Origin: Bisporella sp. PMI_857
Taxonomy: Eukaryota; Ascomycota; Leotiomycetes; Helotiales; Helotiaceae
Reading direction: 5' to 3'
DNA length: 64,000 bases
Assembly: GCA_021307315.1 (NCBI GenBank)
Contig: JAJSPD010000030.1
Location: 186,001-250,000, forward strand
The notes below the pieces were generated by a model. It saw nothing but the letters and a program-made list of their open reading frames with translations, was not told the origin of the DNA and did no database searches. Below, piece by piece: positions 12,009 to 22,705 of this stretch. How positions within the stretch are numbered: position 1 is the first letter of the stretch; every line of letters begins with the position of its first letter. A program made the position numbers and the translations under genes.

Positions 12009-12712
12009 TGCGAAGTATGATCTATGGAAAAGGAAGGTGTCTGCAGAGCAAGTCAGTACGTAGCCAAGCTCGAATGGGCAAGTCGGGGAAGCTTCGACAG
12101 TTTGCTTGGGCTTGCTGTTAACGCGCAACTGCTGGAAGACGTACAAATAAAATCAAGAAATCAACAAGAGTCAAAGAAAGAGGCAGTGTGGCATTGATCT
12201 ATCTGGTTTGAGATCAAGAGGCGAGACAATTCCAGTTGGTGGAAGTATTCTCCTTGCTGTGCGTTGGAATTTTGGTGAGGCCGCGAATACAGGTGTTCTT
12301 TTCTCGTGGCTGCGCTATTAAAGATGGGACCACACGAAGGGAAGGCTGCGGTAGGAAAGGGGTAAATCCCAATCAAGCTTTCTCGACAGAAAATTGAATT
12401 GAATTCTTCAGTGAAACATTCGATAGAACAGAGGGCATTTCAATTGACCGATTGTAGCTATTTTCTTGAATTCAGACGACAGTCAAGTTTCTGAAAATGC
12501 TGTTGCTTTCCACCCACCAAGAATGTAGTCATGTGATCACAACTTAGATATTCTTGGCGAGGCTTGGCTCTGTTATCTCGTTCAGCCTCGATATCGTTTA
12601 CTTCGGACATGCAATACAATGTTTATCTTCCATTTAGCACCTGGAAATCGGACGCCTGTTGATTGGCGTAGTCACCGGACATACAATGTCCAATATCGTT
12701 AGATTTGTGCCA
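12009..12712. promoter_or_regulatory. Divergent intergenic region between pmt4 and the RidA-like gene
   Basis: About 700 bp between two genes transcribed away from each other, so it should contain both promoters and leaders. No individual binding site can be supported from the sequence alone. Confidence 0.5.
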
Positions 12713-13410
12713 ATGGCATCAATACGGTGCTATAAAGGCGCATTAGCACAACTTAGTTCAATTCAGGCCAAGAGAATGTTCACTCGATCTCAAATATGCC
12801 TAGGTGAACATCATTCCAATAGAAATCCTGCATGGGGCCCGGTGTTGAGTGATAAAGCAATGCCCCGTTAGTAGCTAGTCCGTTATTGAGATGAAAAAAA
12901 ACGAGCTAACCCATTTATTAGCCGTTGGGCCATATGTAAGAATTCAGCACCTGCCAGAACTGATCATCTGCTGAGCGGCAATTTTCAAGTCTCAAGCTTT
13001 CAAAACTACGCACGCAATCTACTGTTCAGGCCAACTACCTGCAGATTCCCAAGGAAAGCTCGTGGAAGGAAGCACACAAGAGAAGACAGCTGCCTGTCTC
13101 CGAGCTTTGTCCGCAATCCTTACAGCAGCCGGCTCCTCGCTCGAACGCATCGTCAAGGTGCAGATCTTCCTGACTGACATGAAAGAGTTTGCAGACATGA
13201 ACGCGGAGTATGAGAAATGGATTAAGCATCGCCCTGCAAGAGTTAGTCTGTTCCGCGCGCAATTTTCCTGAGACATCTTTCAACCATTGTGGTTTCCTAA
13301 CTTTGGAATAGAGTTGCGTTGCAGTTAAGGAGCTTCCGAAAGGAGTCAATATTGAGATTGAATGTGTTGCTCTTCCTGGGCCAGACCCTACAAACCACGT
13401 CAAACAGTAG
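12713..13410 (+). CDS. RidA/YjgF/Mmf1 family enamine deaminase
   Basis: RidA proteins hydrolyse reactive enamines/imines formed by PLP enzymes; Mmf1 is the mitochondrial form in yeast. Four exons: 12713-12866, 12922-12935 (only 14 nt), 12990-13241 and 13312-13410. The joined protein reads through VGPYSQAF, AIYCSGQLPAD, the long KLVEGSTQEKTAA helix and HRPARSCVAVKELPKG, which is the RidA fold with its substrate Arg. Introns are 55, 54 and 70 bp; the last has CTAAC. The start is uncertain: ATGs at 12686, 12713 and 12776 are in frame. The longer forms begin with a basic, Ser-rich stretch that could be a mitochondrial presequence. Confidence 0.92.
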
Positions 13411-14069
13411 CACCTGAAGCCTTCTCTTGACTCAGAGGGAAAGGCACTTAGAAAATATGTAAGGGCTCCAGTTGGTGATTCTGTTGAAGAGAAGCGGCAT
13501 TTTAGATTTTCGCCAAACACGTTATCCCGAGAGTCTATATTTCTGGTGGTGCAGTATGGAGGCTGGCCTGCACCCACCATAGATGTATCGAGTCTATGCC
13601 ACAGTTAAGTTTCAGCAAGGCTCCTCGTAACTCGCTTTACAAGTCGATTCTTCGGAACTATGATTGGGCTTGGATATACTAGTGCTATCGAAGATGTTCG
13701 ATGATGCAATCTGCCCAAGTACCTAAGCGGATAGCCATAGTTTCTGTGCCTACGAATCTAAGCTATGCCATCCTTTCAATCGCTGTTTGAGTCGTGAAAT
13801 CAAGCTGTCTCGAGATCAACCGAATGTTCACATCAGAACATATATCTAATTTCGATGTCTATTTATTCTTTCATCCTTTTGCGTTCTATCTACAAACTTT
13901 TATTTTCTTTAGATTTGTCGCATCACCTTTAGCGACATCTTGATCTATGGTTCCCTTCTATGCCTCCCAAACAGTGATACTTACTTTGAAGAACCAGCAA
14001 CAAACGTCGCTACCAACCGGCTACCAGATCAAACAAATCTAAGCAGTTGCGTCTCATCTATCACATCCC
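13411..14069. other. Intergenic, convergent 3' region
   Basis: AT-rich sequence between the RidA-like gene and the stop of the galactonate-dehydratase-like gene. No gene seen. Confidence 0.55.
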
Positions 14070-15415
14070 TCACCACTCCCTTAACTCGCCTCCAGGTCCC
14101 ACAAAACTTGGACTAACCCATGGAACCGCACCTTTCGAAGCCTTCCTAACCCATTCCTCATCAACCTCAATACCCAACCCCGGTCCTTCCATCAACTTGA
14201 TAAACCCGTCCTTCACATTCCACACTTCAGGATTATTGGAATAACTCGTAAGGTCCGCAGCGCCTTCATTATAATGAATCCCCAAGCTCATCTCCTGAAC
14301 GCCAAAGTTACCTAAAGAAGCATCAACCTGTACACACGCCGCCAATGCGATAGGACCCAGTGGACAATGCGGTGCAATTGCCACATCATATGTTTCCGCC
14401 ATATTCGCTATCCTTTTAAGCTCGGAGATGCCGCCGACGTGACACACATCCGGCTGCAGGATGTCAACTGCGTTGGCCTCGAGGAAGGGACGAACGTCCC
14501 AGCGAGAATGTAGACGCTCGCCTAAAGCGATTGGGATCGAGGTTTGCTGGGACAAAGCGGCTATGCCACCAATACTTTCAGACAACAGAGGCTCCTCGAT
14601 AAAGAGCGGTTGATGCGGTTCCAGTAGATGTGCAAGTTGTTTAGCCATCGGTTTATGAACACGCCCATGAAAATCGATCCCAGCATCCATGCCCAGCGCT
14701 TTCACCGTTTTCAATCTGTCTACACAGCTTTGAAGAGCCGATGGGGTGTCGAGCCAGCCAATGTCTTCAGTGGCATTCATTTTCACGGCCTTAAAGCCTT
14801 GGGCTTGTCGTCCCTTGCTACGCCGCTTGAGCATGAAAACCATGTCAGGGGAAGTAGGGAACTTACGCTTGAATCTCAACATCACCAGGTCGGTCGCCGC
14901 CTATCCACGCATACACTTTGATCTTATCCCTTACCTTTCCACCTAGCAGCTCATAAATCGGCACTCCCAATTTCCTCGCTTTCAAATCCCACAACGCAAT
15001 ATCTATCTTCTTTCATCAGCGCTTTCCACTTCTCCGTTCATCAATCGATAGAACTCACCCCAGACAACGCACTCATCAACACCGGTCCACCCCTATAGAA
15101 CCCTCCTCGGTACAATAATTGCCATACCTGTTCAATCGCGCTAGTTTTCACATGAAATCAGCATTCCCTCCTCATTTTATCTCTCCCCCTCCACATGACC
15201 CCAACCGCCACCGTCCAAAATCCGAAAGAAGCAACATACCCAGCATCGACCCCCAAAATTCTACCCACAAACGCATCCAACGCCCCCTCAACCGCCTGTG
15301 TATGCCCCTCCAAGCTCGCCTCCCCCCACCCCACATTCCCCTCCTCATCCGTAATCTTCACAAACAGCCATCTCGGCGGGACGCGGAAATACTCCAATTC
15401 CTTTATAGGCGCCAT
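14070..15415 (-). CDS. D-galactonate dehydratase-like enzyme (enolase superfamily)
   Basis: Likely dehydrates a sugar acid such as D-galactonate to the 2-keto-3-deoxy acid in the cytosol. Exons 15415-15240, 15140-15059, 15006-14867 and 14817-14070 join in frame to 381 aa, almost exactly the length of bacterial DgoD. Introns are 99, 52 and 49 bp. Seen: N-terminal capping domain ([30 protein letters not shown]), barrel with metal ligands in DFHGR, FIEEPL and ALGER, and the catalytic His in IAPHCPLGP. These match DgoD position by position. Substrate is inferred from that similarity; other sugar acids are possible. The next gene on the same strand is a GH5 hydrolase, so a role in plant-polysaccharide use is plausible but not shown. 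Confidence 0.94.
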
Positions 15416-15961
15416 TCTTTCTCTCCCTCCGTCTAATGCTCAACGTTCGTATAAAGTACAATCACGCAGAAAAGGAAAAAAATGATAAAGAAAATCCGAT
15501 TTCGGAGCGTGCACGGGGGTGCCGGAGGGGATACTTTGGTGTTAGGCTTTTGTGTGCTCTGTGGAAAATCAAGTTGACGGGGATGTCGGAGTGCGAGGAG
15601 GAGTGGGGGATGCGGAGCGGGACGGGATGACGCATCTGGGGTACTTCGGGGAAAGATGTGCCGAGCCGAGGAAGTGCTACTTGGATTAAAAATATTTCAA
15701 TTTTCCTTCTGGTGCAAGTTTTGGGAAGCCTTCTGGATACGCCTAAGGCGTTGCTATTACGACAGGTAAAGTCATCTAGAAAATATTTTGCTGTGTGTAA
15801 GCTCACGGTGGATTGCTTTGAATGGATGTGAACTAGTTTAGATAACTCAGCAGCGCACTCAAAATTTTGTCCTTGCTCAAAAATAAAGTGAAATTAATTC
15901 CTCAAGTATTCTTGACCTTCTGACACAATAACAGCCATGTTCCCGCTTTCACAGTCGCAGC
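15416..15961. promoter_or_regulatory. Probable promoter region of the dehydratase gene
   Basis: About 550 bp between the end of the GH5 gene and the start of the dehydratase gene, both on the minus strand. No binding site could be supported. Confidence 0.4.
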
Positions 15962-17449
15962 TCATAGCGCAAGTGTCTCTTGAACCATAGGCTTAATCAC
16001 AGCTTCGATTCCATCCGGATCTCTCCACGCAGACCAATCATGATTTAAAAGTCCTGTGCATAATTGTCAATGAGAAGCTCACTTCGAAGAGGGAAAACTT
16101 ACCCCAGGTTTCATCGCTGTTTACGACACCTTCTCTGATGTAGTAGCTGCCAGCCAACACCCAAACCATCCAGCCTCCATTAATCTGCCCGAGGTAGTCT
16201 TTCAAGCATATCGAGTAGACGCTCGCATACGCGGCCGCTATGAATCCCATAATCAGCTTCCAAACCAATACCCTTTGTACTTCCTCTGCCTTTGTAAATA
16301 ATAAAACTTAACTCACCGGTCTGCGCATGCCCAAACTCCGTCAACAGAACAGGGAAAACATTCTTCACGGCTGGATCTGTTGCGTTCATGCCATTATAGC
16401 CTCCATTATACAAGCTTCCCCTAATATTCGCACAGTTCGTGCTCGTCGTCGCGTAGTTGTGCAATTCCAACACCAATTTATCTGCATAAGCGAACGAGGA
16501 TTTCGAGAACGTGGTTCCGTTACCTAGGTTGGCACCAGTAGTGATAGGTGCTAGGGTAGTGTCGAAGCCAAGGCCAGAGAGGTAGATGAGAATGTCCGGA
16601 TTAGCAGCATTGATACCGTTCATGGCTGGGACGACATTCTTGTACCATGTCTCCCAGTTGTACGTGGGAAGGATAGCTGGGTTGTTATCCGGAGAGCGAA
16701 GCTCATTGCGCAATGCGACGCTCACAAGGCTGCCCCAGTTTTTTCCCTATCTTTTTGTGAGTGTCTTCTTTACCGGCCAAAAAAAAATGAGCACATACTC
16801 TTGCAGCCAGGAAGCTTAAACCCCTCTTCCATTTCTCTACATCAAAATACCTATCTCCAAACCAGGCGTTTCCGTCCTGGGTATTACAGCACCAGTATGC
16901 TTGTGACATGTGGTTATCAAGATGTACATAAATCTCTTGCTTCACTGCTTCAGCGGCAATGGCATCATATACCTACAATGTCTCAGTTCAACTCCCATTA
17001 ATCTCGAAGCCAAGACCTACTTGTAACCTCGTTGTTCTGTCATTGAACTCTGGGTTTTTCGCCACCACTTGATTCCAAAGTGCTGTCCCATTTGCTGCTC
17101 CAAAAACATTGGTAAACGCAGTCAAAACAGGGACATCCACCTCCCCATTTTCAAAATATTCATCCACCATTTGAGTTGCATACGTGAGACGGATGGTATT
17201 CATGCCTAGCTCTTTGACTTTACCAAGGATATTCGCAATTGAGGAATACTGAAGGCCTTCTGGAATCGCTGCGTCAGCTGCGCCGGGCCAATTGACCCCT
17301 ACCAATGTCACTGTTTCTCCTAAAGAGTTTTTAATCCATCGACCTTCGGTCGTAAACGGCGCATAGGGCCAGGCGTTTTGTCTGCGAGGCAGAGCTTGGG
17401 ATAGAGAAAGGAAGGGAACAAGGTAAGCAAGAACCCGTATCGAAACCAT
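15962..17449 (-). CDS. Secreted glycoside hydrolase family 5 protein
   Basis: Retaining beta-glycanase of the GH5 cellulase/mannanase fold. Exons 17449-17021, 16972-16799, 16746-16317, 16237-16103 and 16053-15962 give 419 aa; all junctions keep frame and three introns have clear CTGAT/CTGAC-like branch sites. Seen: a signal peptide (first ~19 residues, ending at Ala), a barrel start with LVGVNWPG, the acid/base Glu in ALRNELRSP, the nucleophile Glu in LLTEFGHAQT, and an aromatic end WGLLNHDWSAWRDP. The fourth exon was set at the CATAG acceptor with a CTGATT branch. An earlier AG would leave a 31-bp intron and insert hydrophobic residues not typical of the family. Substrate cannot be told from sequence alone. 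Confidence 0.92.
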
Positions 17450-18079
17450 GATGGCGTATCAAAAATCTTTGGAGGTGCTGCCAAAAGTTCTCTATCGGTT
17501 TGGCAGGAATAGCAAGTATTCATATAAGCAGTCCCCTCCTCCTCCTCCTGCTCGGACATTGTTTGTTCAAGCTAATCAACATTGTCCCCTCATGCACCTC
17601 GGTTGACGCACTTAGCCACGCTAGTGGATGCGTTCCTGAGCCGGATAAGTGAGGTTTGAGCATGAGCATCATTCGTATATCAACCGCCGATCTCAGATAC
17701 CTTCCTGATCGGCCATGATGGTAGGATGGGCACCTTGGGGTCCCGTGATATCGACTTCCCCTATTGCTCCACTTCTTGCCAACCGCACCAATCACTATTT
17801 GCCCAACTGCCGGCATATAGGATGGGAAAATACATAACCCGAAAGATATTCCGTGTATGTCTGGGCTCATCGCCAGAAAAGAGATCTAAAAAGTAAGCTT
17901 AGACCTTTGGAATTTCGGAGTTGAGCTCCAAGACTGCTAGGCTGTCAAGCTGTGGAATAAGCGATAGAAAATTGACAGACAGGTCTTGGAACGATCCAAT
18001 CCAGCGTCAGGTCTATTGAGATTCTTGAATTTATCTTTCCTAAAAAAAATTTGTCTTGAGTAGTGCTCGTATCTCATCT
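17450..18079. other. Intergenic, promoter side of the GH5 gene
   Basis: Contains the presumed GH5 promoter. Short frames here are arginine-rich or low complexity and were not called. Confidence 0.45.
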
Positions 18080-18373
18080 CTAGTTTGTGTTAGGTTCGTT
18101 TTCAATTCTCTTCTTCCATATATCCTGCAGCCTTCCAGCATAAACTTCATCTGTAGTCAAGAAGTTTAGCAAGGCTATCTTTATCGCTTGCCATTCTTCC
18201 CATCCCATTACAATCGATGCATCAATCACCCTCTCTATCTCAACCTCAAGCTTCCCCTCATTCCCCTTAGCATGGTGTACATCGTTAGGCGGGGCGAAGC
18301 ACTGAGCGGAGAGTAGAAATATACTGATGACAGCGTACTTAAGTGGTAACGTAACTGTTAATATTGAGGTCAT
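18080..18373 (-). CDS. Possible small secreted protein, 97 aa
   Basis: Short frame beginning with a basic-hydrophobic stretch (LPLKYAVISIFLLSAQC, about residues 9-25) that would work as a signal peptide, then an acidic-amphipathic region with WEEWQAIKIALLNF and a charged end. A single Cys lies at the end of the hydrophobic stretch. No family recognised, no intron needed. It could equally be a chance frame; I include it because signal-like and helical parts occur in the right order. Confidence 0.33.
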   Translation of the reverse strand: MTSILTVTLPLKYAVISIFLLSAQCFAPPNDVHHAKGNEGKLEVEIERVIDASIVMGWEEWQAIKIALLNFLTTDEVYAGRLQDIWKKRIENEPNTN

Positions 18374-18919
18374 GGAAAGAAATTGATATTGGGTATAGCT
18401 GAGATATATATGAGTGCCATAAAATTGTATGATTGTAGCATGTGGCGACGCCGAGAACGGTTTCTGCCCTGTTCAGGCATGAAGGATGAGGCGTAGAGAA
18501 AGTGGTCAACATCGGTGGTAAAAGCCGCCCTTTCTTTTTGAGCACTGGTGTGTATCGCAGATGAAAAAGTATATAAAGAATAGAGAGTTTCTGAGGGCCC
18601 GAGATTCCTATGCTCGAAGAAGATGTCGAAAATCCACATTGGCTAGCGATTGACAACTTCAAGTTTTGGAGTGCATGGAAGATATCTGATTAGTTAAACG
18701 CAGGCCATAGCCCGACGGTAGCCTTAGCAATATCTTGGAAGAGGCGCCTGAAGGATAGGAAGAGAGCTGGGTATACATCCTGGGATGGGAAAACGAACCG
18801 CCTTTTTGCAGCCAGATAACAAGAGCCCGAGTAATCCAATCTATTTCAATAATCTGTGATATCGTCTAAGGAAATTAATAAGATATACCATAAAAAATAG
18901 AATACAGAGCTAGATTAGA
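18374..18919. other. Intergenic, nothing recognised
   Basis: Only short overlapping frames; no domain or splice pattern supports a gene. Confidence 0.45.
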
Positions 18920-19864
18920 TACTTGAAAAGAATGTAATCCGCCACGAATCTTGATCATCGAAGCAAGACCTCCATGTGAGTATTGAAGTCTTCAGGAGAT
19001 CCCAACAATAGCTAAAAGAAACGTTAGCTCAACGAGTTTAGTAGACACAACGGATGGCCGAACCTCATGGCCAGTGAAAAGCGCCACCGCAGCGAGTGTT
19101 TCATCGGTTAGTCCCTTTTTTGTTCGCACAAGATCCTTTCTCACAAGCTCCATACCTTTCCGCGGAGCATTATCGCATCAGGTGAACATTAGCGTCCGTG
19201 AAATGCGGTAATACCAATTGCCGCGGCTGACAGAATGATATGAGACGCCGAAGTGGAAGATGATGCACAGGCAAAAGAGGGCGTCTTGACTGGTTGAAAG
19301 TTGGCATTCTTATCTCGCTTAAACGATTCGAGATTAGCACATTGGGTCCAAAATAAGTAATGACAATCAAACAAACTGCTGGATAGATTGCAAAGTACTG
19401 TAAAACTTACCTAAAGCTAAGCGGCGCAACCCCAAAGAGAACTAGGGTGACCTTAAGTGTCTTGTGTGACTAAGCTCAGTCGAAGCATACTGTGATCTAA
19501 TAAATCTCTTGTCCTGGATCCAAATTAACGGGCATGCTGTCAAACGTATCTGTCCTCCAAGGTGCAGTAGTAAGATAACGCTCCATGCGCAAAATACTAA
19601 TTTTACTTGACCCATTCCCGACAATGCTCCCTAAGTTACTAAATATATCTAACCAAAGTAGTTCGCCTCGTACAGAGTTTTTATGGGAAGAATTTCCACC
19701 AATTTATCCTTAGTCAAGGCCTTGATCTGCATGGCCTTCTCTGCTTTTTCTCTCCTGAAGCCGCGTGTAACGTGAGCTCTTGTTCGTTTGCAAGCACTTG
19801 CATCGCCATGTGTGATCCACTCAAACGCAGGAGGTCTCGTAACGGAAGCTTTTGATGATGGCAT
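18920..19864 (-). pseudogene. Decayed fungal-specific transcription-factor-like gene
   Basis: Read on the minus strand, successive frames give pieces in the order typical of fungal regulators with the fungal_trans_2-type domain. First comes an N-terminal part (19864 down to about 19650) with PAFEWITHGDASA and RAHVTRGFRR. Then comes TDTFDSMPVNLD near 19530, ended by a TAG at 19497-19499. Next is SHIILSAAAIGITAFHG near 19210, then GMELVRKDLVRTKKG and LTDETLAAVALF near 19100, and finally SPEDFNTHM and MIKIRGGLH near 18950. The pieces lie in different frames with a nonsense codon and at least two frameshifts that no plausible intron removes. One real intron seems retained near 19010-19065. The family is recognised from memory of its general pattern; the decay is visible in the frames. 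Confidence 0.7.
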
Positions 19865-20619
19865 TTTAGCATCGCCATAAGCGTATCCGAAGCTAGTGAC
19901 AGTTTGTCGGGAATCTATCATATGCTCTAATTTTGGACAGTGGATTGGCAAGGAATCAACCCGACCAAATAAGTTAGCCTGAAAAAGGTCGGTTGTATAC
20001 CTCTCAGTTGATATCCTTCCATCCGTCCATGGAATCTCTCGAAGATTTGCGTTAGAGCATTTCACAATGGCCAACTTCCAGGATGGGAGAGCAGTCATGT
20101 TCTAAATGTTGTCAACCACTATACCGCTTCGGTTATTTTGTGGGAGATGTAATGATACAATAGGCTATGGGGTACCATGGGAAGTGTGGGATGAGGCCGA
20201 ACGGCGAATGTTCTGTAAGCGCTAAACTTGATCAATGAGCGTACGCAATGGTGTTAGTAACCAACTTGGCAACTGTAAGACGCCTTTATATTCACTAACT
20301 CGAAAGTCCTGTGGAGTGCTTGAGCAGGGTTGAAGCATATCTTTTCAACAGCCCGAGCTATGCCATGGGTATAATTTACTGTATAGTGCTGAGACTACGC
20401 TACTAAGCTGTACCCAGTTAGTCGTCCGAGCTTCTTTCATACGGTGCATTCTTGACTTAAGGTACGAACGAGGTACCTCGCTGCTTGACCAGAAATCTCT
20501 CATGCATAGAATAATTAACTAGTATAATAAAGGCAATAAAGGCATATCATGAAAATTTGAGAATAAGGCAATGTGTTTTCTATCGAAGGAAGAAAGAATC
20601 AATTTCGATCTGCTGGTAA
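19865..20619. other. Intergenic, with a 12-bp perfect palindrome
   Basis: Region between the decayed regulator and the dioxygenase stop. A perfect palindrome CGAGGTACCTCG lies at 20469-20480. The open frame from 20098 may be upstream sequence of the pseudogene. Confidence 0.4.
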
Positions 20620-22245
20620 CTAGAACCAGAACTTCGAGTTCGGATTCGGAGCTCCTGTTTCCTGGCTTGAATTGTGATCCGCTATACTCTTTGGATGCAC
20701 ATATCCAGCATACTTCGCCTTGAAGCGGGCCAATTCCTTTCCGCTCTTTCCAGCTCTAAGCACCCTCCAGCGAGACGTCAGCACGTCGGTATCGATGTAC
20801 GTCCCTTTCAACCATCTCTCTCCAGTGCCAGTGTCGAATTGTCTACGGCCATGCAGAACTCGCCGGTTGTTGAAGATGACACATTCTCCTTCTTGTAACC
20901 TATACTCATGAAGATTTACATCCGACTCAACCTCCGTGACAAACTTCCGGAAAGTCTCTAACTTTTTTATGGCGTCTATTGTTACTTCTTCGTTCATGTC
21001 CATCAAGTACTGATTTTGAAATGGTGGTGAATAGTTGATATAGAAGTCCTCTTGATTTGCGATCGCAGACTTGCCCTGGAACTTGTACCTCTCCCGCCTT
21101 TCGAGGACGGGTCGAGAACGCGAATAGTGCTGTCCTGCGTTTTCATAGTGGTATGGAATGTATAGCTCACGTAAATCCAACCTCTGTTGCCGTGACAAGT
21201 TCATTGCTGCTTTGTATGCATCCGAGAAGATTGAATTCCCGCCGTGGCATGTGTTTTTGATACAGTGTAAAAACTGAAACCCAGGGGGATTCTCCATATA
21301 CAGAAGATCCATATGCAGACCCAGATACTTTGCTGTGTACGCCACATTCTCAGCTTGCGGCTTGGATTTAACATCCCAAGTGAGTCCGTAAAATGTATCT
21401 CTGATTTTACCAATTCGATTTGCAATTTTCTCTACCGCAGTTTCTGATTCTGGAACACCACGTAAAATTATAAGGCCGTGCTTATTGAGCTCCTCCAAGG
21501 TTGTGCACAAAGCTTCGTCAGCGGATATGTAGTCCTCGTAGTTAACAAATCGAAGCTTCTGAGTAATACCCCGGTTATCCCATTGAGAATATTTTTCACC
21601 AGAGTCCTTAGTTTGAGGAAGTTGATATCCACTTAGCGGTACTGTTGTTGTATGTGTTTCTCCAAAGCCAGAGACATCATTTAACCATGTAATATGGGCC
21701 AAGTCTTTCTCCTGGTCTACCTGGAGATGTCGAAGTTGAATATCTACAGGGATGTCTGTGGACTGGAAATTCTTTTGCTTCGAGTAGGGATCTACACACT
21801 CTACACAAGTGCAAGAATCCCGAATGAAAAATGGGTGATATGCCTCCCACCAGTGACCTGCACTCTCACGCCATGTTGGGTGCAACAGCTCCGTTTTCAA
21901 ATTTCGCTTCAAACGCCTATAATAAGGTAGCCTCGTACCCTCACCAGTGGTTTTCTCTTTGTCTTTTAGAGGCAGAAGTTTTGTCGATAAGCGCTGGTTG
22001 ACATCTTCTGATGAACTGCCCTTCTTCACATGCAATATAGGCGAGGTTTCTGTGCTCAGCCTCCGGATAGTACACTTCATATTCCTGCTGTGGAATGTGC
22101 TTGCCATCTGCCAGGCTACCGAAGCCCACCGGCACTGCGACATTCCCCGTCCCAGTTCTCTCACGACACTGGAATGATAGACATTATAGGAAGAGGGGAA
22201 GTTGCGAGAGAGCCCGGTGGGGGACCGCAGTGATCTTGAGAGCAT
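20620..22245 (-). CDS. Gamma-butyrobetaine / trimethyllysine dioxygenase family protein
   Basis: Fe(II)/2-oxoglutarate dioxygenase of the carnitine-biosynthesis type (TauD fold). Single exon of 541 aa, longer than most relatives because of about 100 N-terminal residues that are basic and Ser-rich, fitting a mitochondrial targeting sequence. Seen: the N-terminal metal-binding-like domain with FIRDSCTCVECV, then the catalytic domain with the HxD pair in LGLHMDLLY, the GGNSIFSDAY segment, and the distal His in RVLHGRRQFD. Gamma-butyrobetaine hydroxylase is the better guess than trimethyllysine dioxygenase, but I cannot separate them by eye. It is divergent from the mitochondrial carrier TPC1 across about 460 bp. 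Confidence 0.92.
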   Translation of the reverse strand: MLSRSLRSPTGLSRNFPSSYNVYHSSVVRELGRGMSQCRWASVAWQMASTFHSRNMKCTIRRLSTETSPILHVKKGSSSEDVNQRLSTKLLPLKDKEKTTGEGTRLPYYRRLKRNLKTELLHPTWRESAGHWWEAYHPFFIRDSCTCVECVDPYSKQKNFQSTDIPVDIQLRHLQVDQEKDLAHITWLNDVSGFGETHTTTVPLSGYQLPQTKDSGEKYSQWDNRGITQKLRFVNYEDYISADEALCTTLEELNKHGLIILRGVPESETAVEKIANRIGKIRDTFYGLTWDVKSKPQAENVAYTAKYLGLHMDLLYMENPPGFQFLHCIKNTCHGGNSIFSDAYKAAMNLSRQQRLDLRELYIPYHYENAGQHYSRSRPVLERRERYKFQGKSAIANQEDFYINYSPPFQNQYLMDMNEEVTIDAIKKLETFRKFVTEVESDVNLHEYRLQEGECVIFNNRRVLHGRRQFDTGTGERWLKGTYIDTDVLTSRWRVLRAGKSGKELARFKAKYAGYVHPKSIADHNSSQETGAPNPNSKFWF

Positions 22246-22705
22246 CGTGGAGCAAAATGTGTACGGTAAACTCAGACCACATAAATTGACCGAAATATCG
22301 TGCCCTGTCCGATGTACCTTACTTCAAGCTCTTATCCTCGGAATCATAGTAAGAAAGGGAGGTTAATAATGGCATGGAAAGTAAGAAGGATTGCTGAGAA
22401 AGAACTAAGGCAGCCTCCTTACTCGACTAAATATTCTTCAGTGTCCACACCGGCTTTGGATAAAGATATAATGTTTTTCTTGCTTTTCATAAACTCAAGG
22501 GACATAAACTGGCCGAGGTTCAGGATAGGATCACGATCAGGTGTGTGCCCAAAGAAAAATATGGTCTGCCAAGATGTCGGGCTCCACCTCCACCACCACA
22601 CCTTCACCCCGACCACGAGTTCACGAATTTATTGAACACTCACAACAGGCCCGTCTCGATTGGGATATCTTAAAGGAATTAGCCCGACAGGCTGTAGCTA
22701 GATGT
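22246..22705. promoter_or_regulatory. Shared divergent promoter of dioxygenase and TPC1
   Basis: About 460 bp between two genes transcribed in opposite directions. An in-frame upstream ATG at 22574 would lengthen TPC1, but its added residues are unlike the family, so the region is treated as non-coding. Confidence 0.5.

Noticed and set aside
16286..16316. 31-bp intron in the GH5 gene ending at the first AG
   Set aside because: Too short for a fungal intron and adds a hydrophobic insert; the 79-bp version with a CTGATT branch gives a family-like protein.
17520..17870. 116-aa minus-strand frame
   Set aside because: Ends in an arginine run from a CTC repeat; no domain; lies in the GH5 promoter.
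20469..20480. CGAGGTACCTCG palindrome
   Set aside because: Perfect but short; 12-bp palindromes are expected by chance in 64 kb or as common promoter words, so not reported as a finding.
22574..22705. Upstream in-frame start for TPC1
   Set aside because: Would add 44 residues unlike fungal TPC1, whose start matches the ATG at 22706.
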